The position numbers were made by a program, and so were the translations under genes. Positions 60,556-63,517 of a DNA stretch of 63,517 nucleotides are shown here, in pieces; the stretch's first letter is position 1; every line of letters starts with the position of its first letter. Source of the stretch: T3SED10-260 sp035363255 (GTDB lineage: Bacteria > Caldisericota > Caldisericia > UBA6126); NCBI GenBank assembly GCA_035363255.1, contig DAOSES010000014.1, positions 1 to 63,517 on the forward strand, in the 5' to 3' direction. The notes under the pieces were generated by a model. The model was given only the letters and a program-made list of their open reading frames with translations. It had not been told where the DNA came from and searched no databases.

Positions 60556-62496
60556 CTAAAAATTCTCAACTTTTTCCATCTTTTGGTGCCATTGATGATA
60601 CAATGACTCCAACTCATGTTCAAGGGATTTTATGTTGTTCTTTAAAATTTTAATCTTATCAGGTTCTTGATATATCATTGGGTCACACAAGTCGTTTTCA
60701 AAAGACTTCTTTTGGATTTCGCTTGAAGATATTTTTTCTTCAATTTTTCTACACTCTTGCTTGAGTTGATAAAGAGATTGTCGATATTGGGCTTCAGCTC
60801 GTTTTCTGGTTTTTTCTTCGGATATTTTTATGTCAGAGGGAAGGAGTGATTTATTTTTTTCGAAACTTTGTTGTGAGTTAATTTCGTTAAGCTTTATTTT
60901 TCGTTGTTCAATAAAAGATGAATAGTTTCCTTTATAATCATATGCCTTAGTTTCTTTTATTTCGATGACACGGTTGACTAATCTGTCAAGAAAAAAACGG
61001 TCGTGAGATACAATAATCAAGGTGCCATCGAAAGCTGAAAGAGCTTCATGAAATGCCTCTTTAGTATTTTCATCCAAATGGTTGGTTGGTTCATCCAAAA
61101 CGAGCACTTTGAAAGGTTGTGCTAAAATTTTGCACAAAGCTAATCTGGATTTTTCTCCACCAGAAAGAACTTTAACTGATTTGTAAATGTCGTCACCAGA
61201 AAACAGGAAAGCTCCAAGTAAATCTCTTATCTGGGCTTCTTTGAGTGGTCCTTGCACATCTAAGACTTCTTGTAAAACATTGTTACCATAATTTAAGTTT
61301 TGCATGCTTTCTTGAGCAAAAAAACCAATGCTTGTATTTTCAGCAATTTTGATCTTACCCTGAGAGGGTTCTTCTTTTCCAGAAATAAGACGTGAAAAAG
61401 TCGATTTGCCAGCACCATTTTTACCTACTAATGCTATCCTATCTCCACGCTGGATTGTAATATTTAAATCATTAAACACTACCTTTTCACCGTAGGCATG
61501 AAAAACTCTATCCATAGAAAAAACTTCCTGATAAGATCTACCTGATGAACTTAGCTTGATTTTAACTGAACGCCGTTGTTTTTCTTGTATTGGGTTTTGA
61601 GCTTTTAGCTTTTCAAGGGCTTTAATACGACTTTGCACCTGAGTAGACTTCGTGGCTTTGTATCGAAATCTTTCAATAAAAACCTGGGTTTGTTTGATTT
61701 GCCGTTCAATTCTTTCATTTTCTTTGCTGGCGAGAGTTTTTCTTATGCTTTTTTCACTCAAATAATGTGAATAGGTGCCAGGAAAAACGGAAATTTTTCC
61801 TTGATCTAACTCCATGGTTGTGTCAACTAAACGATCAAGAAAGTATCGATCATGCGAAATAATCAATAATAATCCCTTAAACTGAATAAGATAAGACTCC
61901 AACCATTCCATACTCTCAGTATCAAGGTGATTTGTGGGTTCGTCCAGCAATAAGACATCAGGAGAGTTTAATAAGATTTGTGCCAGGTAAATTCTCATTT
62001 TCCATCCACCTGAAAACTCACTACATGATCTATTCAAGTCTTCAGATGAAAAACCCAAACCTATGATGACTTCCTTCATTCGACTATCAAAGGTATATCC
62101 ATTCATTGTTTCAAATTGGTGTTGCAGGACCGCATATTGTTTCAGTTTTTTTTTGTGGTCCTCATCAGTAGATGCATGCTTCAATTCTGCTTCTATTTGT
62201 CTCATATGTTCTTCAGTGGTAGATATTTGACATTCTTTGCGAATAAACTCACTAACTGATGTATCCGAAAGATGAACCAAATCTTGAGGTAGGCAGGCAA
62301 TTCTTATGTCGGGAGAATAACTAATAGTACCTGAACTAGGTTGCAATTCAGAATTGATAAGACGTAGCAGGGTAGTTTTTCCCTCACCATTTCTTCCTAC
62401 CAATGCAATCCGGTGTTTGTCAGGTAAATTGAGAGAAATGTTGTCAAACAGGTTTCTTTCACCAATGTGAAAATTAAGGTCTTTAATTAAAATCAT
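60556..62496 (-). CDS. ABC-F family ATPase
   Basis: A soluble tandem ABC protein of 646 residues that acts on ribosomes rather than transport. Two Walker A motifs are G-R-N-G-E-G-K-T-T and G-K-N-G-A-G-K-S-T. Two signature motifs (S-G-G-W-K-M-R and L-S-G-G-E-K-S-R) and two Walker B L-L-D/V-L-D-E-P-T-N-H-L-D stretches are present. The interdomain linker (about 240-310) is typical and a coiled-coil tail ends the protein, as in Uup/YdiF-type members. The subfamily cannot be assigned. No clear ribosome site is seen before ATG 62496. Confidence 0.93.
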   Translation of the reverse strand: MILIKDLNFHIGERNLFDNISLNLPDKHRIALVGRNGEGKTTLLRLINSELQPSSGTISYSPDIRIACLPQDLVHLSDTSVSEFIRKECQISTTEEHMRQIEAELKHASTDEDHKKKLKQYAVLQHQFETMNGYTFDSRMKEVIIGLGFSSEDLNRSCSEFSGGWKMRIYLAQILLNSPDVLLLDEPTNHLDTESMEWLESYLIQFKGLLLIISHDRYFLDRLVDTTMELDQGKISVFPGTYSHYLSEKSIRKTLASKENERIERQIKQTQVFIERFRYKATKSTQVQSRIKALEKLKAQNPIQEKQRRSVKIKLSSSGRSYQEVFSMDRVFHAYGEKVVFNDLNITIQRGDRIALVGKNGAGKSTFSRLISGKEEPSQGKIKIAENTSIGFFAQESMQNLNYGNNVLQEVLDVQGPLKEAQIRDLLGAFLFSGDDIYKSVKVLSGGEKSRLALCKILAQPFKVLVLDEPTNHLDENTKEAFHEALSAFDGTLIIVSHDRFFLDRLVNRVIEIKETKAYDYKGNYSSFIEQRKIKLNEINSQQSFEKNKSLLPSDIKISEEKTRKRAEAQYRQSLYQLKQECRKIEEKISSSEIQKKSFENDLCDPMIYQEPDKIKILKNNIKSLEHELESLYHQWHQKMEKVENF

Positions 62497-62518
62497 TAAT
62501 CAGGATTTAGTGGAGCTT

Positions 62519-63358
62519 TCAATGCTCCTGGTAAGGTTCAAACTCGTAATTTATTTTGATTGTTTGCTTTTGTTGGGAAGAGGGATGATCTGATTCGTGC
62601 AACCAAAAATTGATCAAAAGATGCATCTTTTCTTCTTCCTTTGGAAGTATCCAGGTATCAGATTTGTGGTTGGAAAGTTCAAAGTAACGAGCAACTTTTT
62701 TGTTTGGGTTGTTGTGTGAGTGTCCATAATAGCTTATAAAAGATAAAGTCTTGGGGTGCCAGCTTAATTCATGAGTAGTATGTGTTCCTCTGGGCATGTC
62801 CATCCAGAAAGATTCACTACTTTGGACAACTGGAGAAGTATTATTGGTCCAGGGTTCCCATAAAACATAATGCACATTAGAACTGGCTTGAATAGTGCCA
62901 TCAGGAGTATCTTTAGGGAAGCCCCAACTGGAAAGCTCAATATCAACTTCTGCACGTTGTTCGGGATTGTATGGATCAACACGGTAGAAAAACATACCAA
63001 CAACTACATTTTTGTCTAAATCTTCAAGATTTCCAATAACTTTAAATCGATGGATACCATATTTTGCAGGCACAAGAGATTTAACAGAAGAACAAACCCA
63101 TTGTCCAAATTCGTTTTGTTGAATGGTCAAATTTAAAAAACCATGATTATCAACCCAAACATGAGCTTCTTCGTTGGAATAATAGTTTGGGCCGGGATAG
63201 GACTTTTCAGTCATATAAGATTCAATCAACCATTCTTGATCAGCAAAGTCAATAACTCGTTGGGAAGCAGTATCAGGGTTTGAAAACTTCGCGATACTTG
63301 GGGAAGCAATGAACATAAACGTGCATATCAAAAGTAATACCAAACTTTTTTTATTCAT
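62519..63358 (-). CDS. Secreted GH16-like glycoside hydrolase
   Basis: A signal peptide (1-23, ending S-I-A) precedes a 255-residue domain with the GH16 beta-jelly-roll plan. The motif A-E-V-D-I-E-L-S-S-W-G supplies the expected E-x-D-x-E catalytic pair, and Y-G-I-H-R-F-K-V matches the family strand before it. Substrate could be a beta-glucan, galactan or related polymer. GGAGA lies before the ATG. It is the first gene after the 5S rRNA on the same strand; a TATAAT on the minus strand at 63395-63400 may be its -10 box, without a good -35. Confidence 0.8.
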   Translation of the reverse strand: MNKKSLVLLLICTFMFIASPSIAKFSNPDTASQRVIDFADQEWLIESYMTEKSYPGPNYYSNEEAHVWVDNHGFLNLTIQQNEFGQWVCSSVKSLVPAKYGIHRFKVIGNLEDLDKNVVVGMFFYRVDPYNPEQRAEVDIELSSWGFPKDTPDGTIQASSNVHYVLWEPWTNNTSPVVQSSESFWMDMPRGTHTTHELSWHPKTLSFISYYGHSHNNPNKKVARYFELSNHKSDTWILPKEEEKMHLLINFWLHESDHPSSQQKQTIKINYEFEPYQEH

Positions 63359-63470
63359 TTTATCTTCTCCATTACTAAAATATATTTTCTATTCATTATA
63401 GAAAAGTCTGGTAAATATAACAGAGTTTTATTGAAAAAGTTACATTTTTTGTAAAAAACCAAAAAAAAAT

Positions 63471-63517
63471 GGCTGGCAGCTTCCTACTCTCCCAACCAGT
63501 TTCCCGATCAGTACCAT
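63471..63517 (-). rRNA. 5S ribosomal RNA, 3' part
   Basis: The minus strand contains the 3' portion of a 5S rRNA: GGGAGAGTAGG followed by the closing GCTGCCAGCC end, with the preceding helix IV/V region. The gene continues beyond the right edge. A run of T follows the 3' end, suited to termination after the rRNA operon, whose 16S and 23S genes would lie further right. Confidence 0.9.

Overview
The window is an AT-rich bacterial chromosome segment, densely packed, with about 57 protein genes, the 3' end of a 5S rRNA gene at the right edge, and no tRNA, CRISPR array or complete insertion sequence that I can see. Gene order recalls Firmicutes: rpmH-rnpA-yidD-yidC-jag-mnmE; tig-clpP-lon; rodZ-rimO-cinA(C)-thpR-recA-recX-rny-ymdB-miaB; rplM-rpsI. 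Secreted proteins carry tandem copper-amine-oxidase-N (stalk) domains, DUF5050 repeats and DUF4932. These are typical of Firmicutes and of anaerobic lineages such as Atribacterota, Caldisericota and Thermotogota. A ferredoxin-like protein, HemW-type radical SAM enzyme and Met-gamma-lyase-like enzyme fit an anaerobe. I cannot name the species or phylum.

Layout. 1-5 kb: TPR protein, orphan PAS histidine kinase, MsrA, a membrane protein and small Zn-ribbon protein. 4-10.5 kb: mostly minus-strand metabolic genes (Fe-S protein, secreted DUF4932 protein, dCMP-deaminase-like enzyme with a P-loop kinase, HAD phosphatase), then a stand-alone cyanophycin-synthetase N-terminal-domain protein and a serine recombinase. 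10.5-10.95 kb holds a perfect 22-bp palindrome, a second hairpin, an unlisted 56-aa Zn-ribbon gene and an intrinsic terminator. 10.9-20 kb: PrcB-like protein, SagB-type nitroreductase, a lipoprotein and a 2202-aa gingipain-like (C25) secreted peptidase. 20.2-27.7 kb: the rpmH-to-mnmE block on the plus strand, extended by a TPR protein, a thiamine-binding-like protein, a HerA-type ATPase and a methyltransferase. 27.7-33.4 kb: surface beta-propeller proteins around a divergent promoter. 33.4-47.2 kb: one minus-strand chain of thirteen tightly packed genes for proteostasis, RNA and DNA maintenance. 47.4-50.9 kb: rplM, rpsI, a prenyl-synthase-like relic, folD and hemW. 50.9-63.4 kb: two more stalk-domain secreted proteins, a flippase-like protein, thiI, ftcD, a hexapeptide acyltransferase, a DUF2179 membrane protein, an ABC-F ATPase and a GH16-like secreted protein, ending at the 5S gene.

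How the genes work together. Housekeeping blocks cover ribosome assembly, membrane insertion, tRNA and S12 modification, protein folding and degradation, and recombination. The other main theme is the cell surface: ten or so exported proteins built from propellers, FN3, cohesin-like, EF-hand and stalk domains, including one very large cysteine peptidase. Genes are compact, with many 4-40 bp overlaps, convergent 3' overlaps and one terminator placed inside the coding end of the opposing gene. Every clear promoter I could read has a 16-bp spacer. No gene-free stretch exceeds 300 bases; the longest is the 249-bp divergent region before rpmH.
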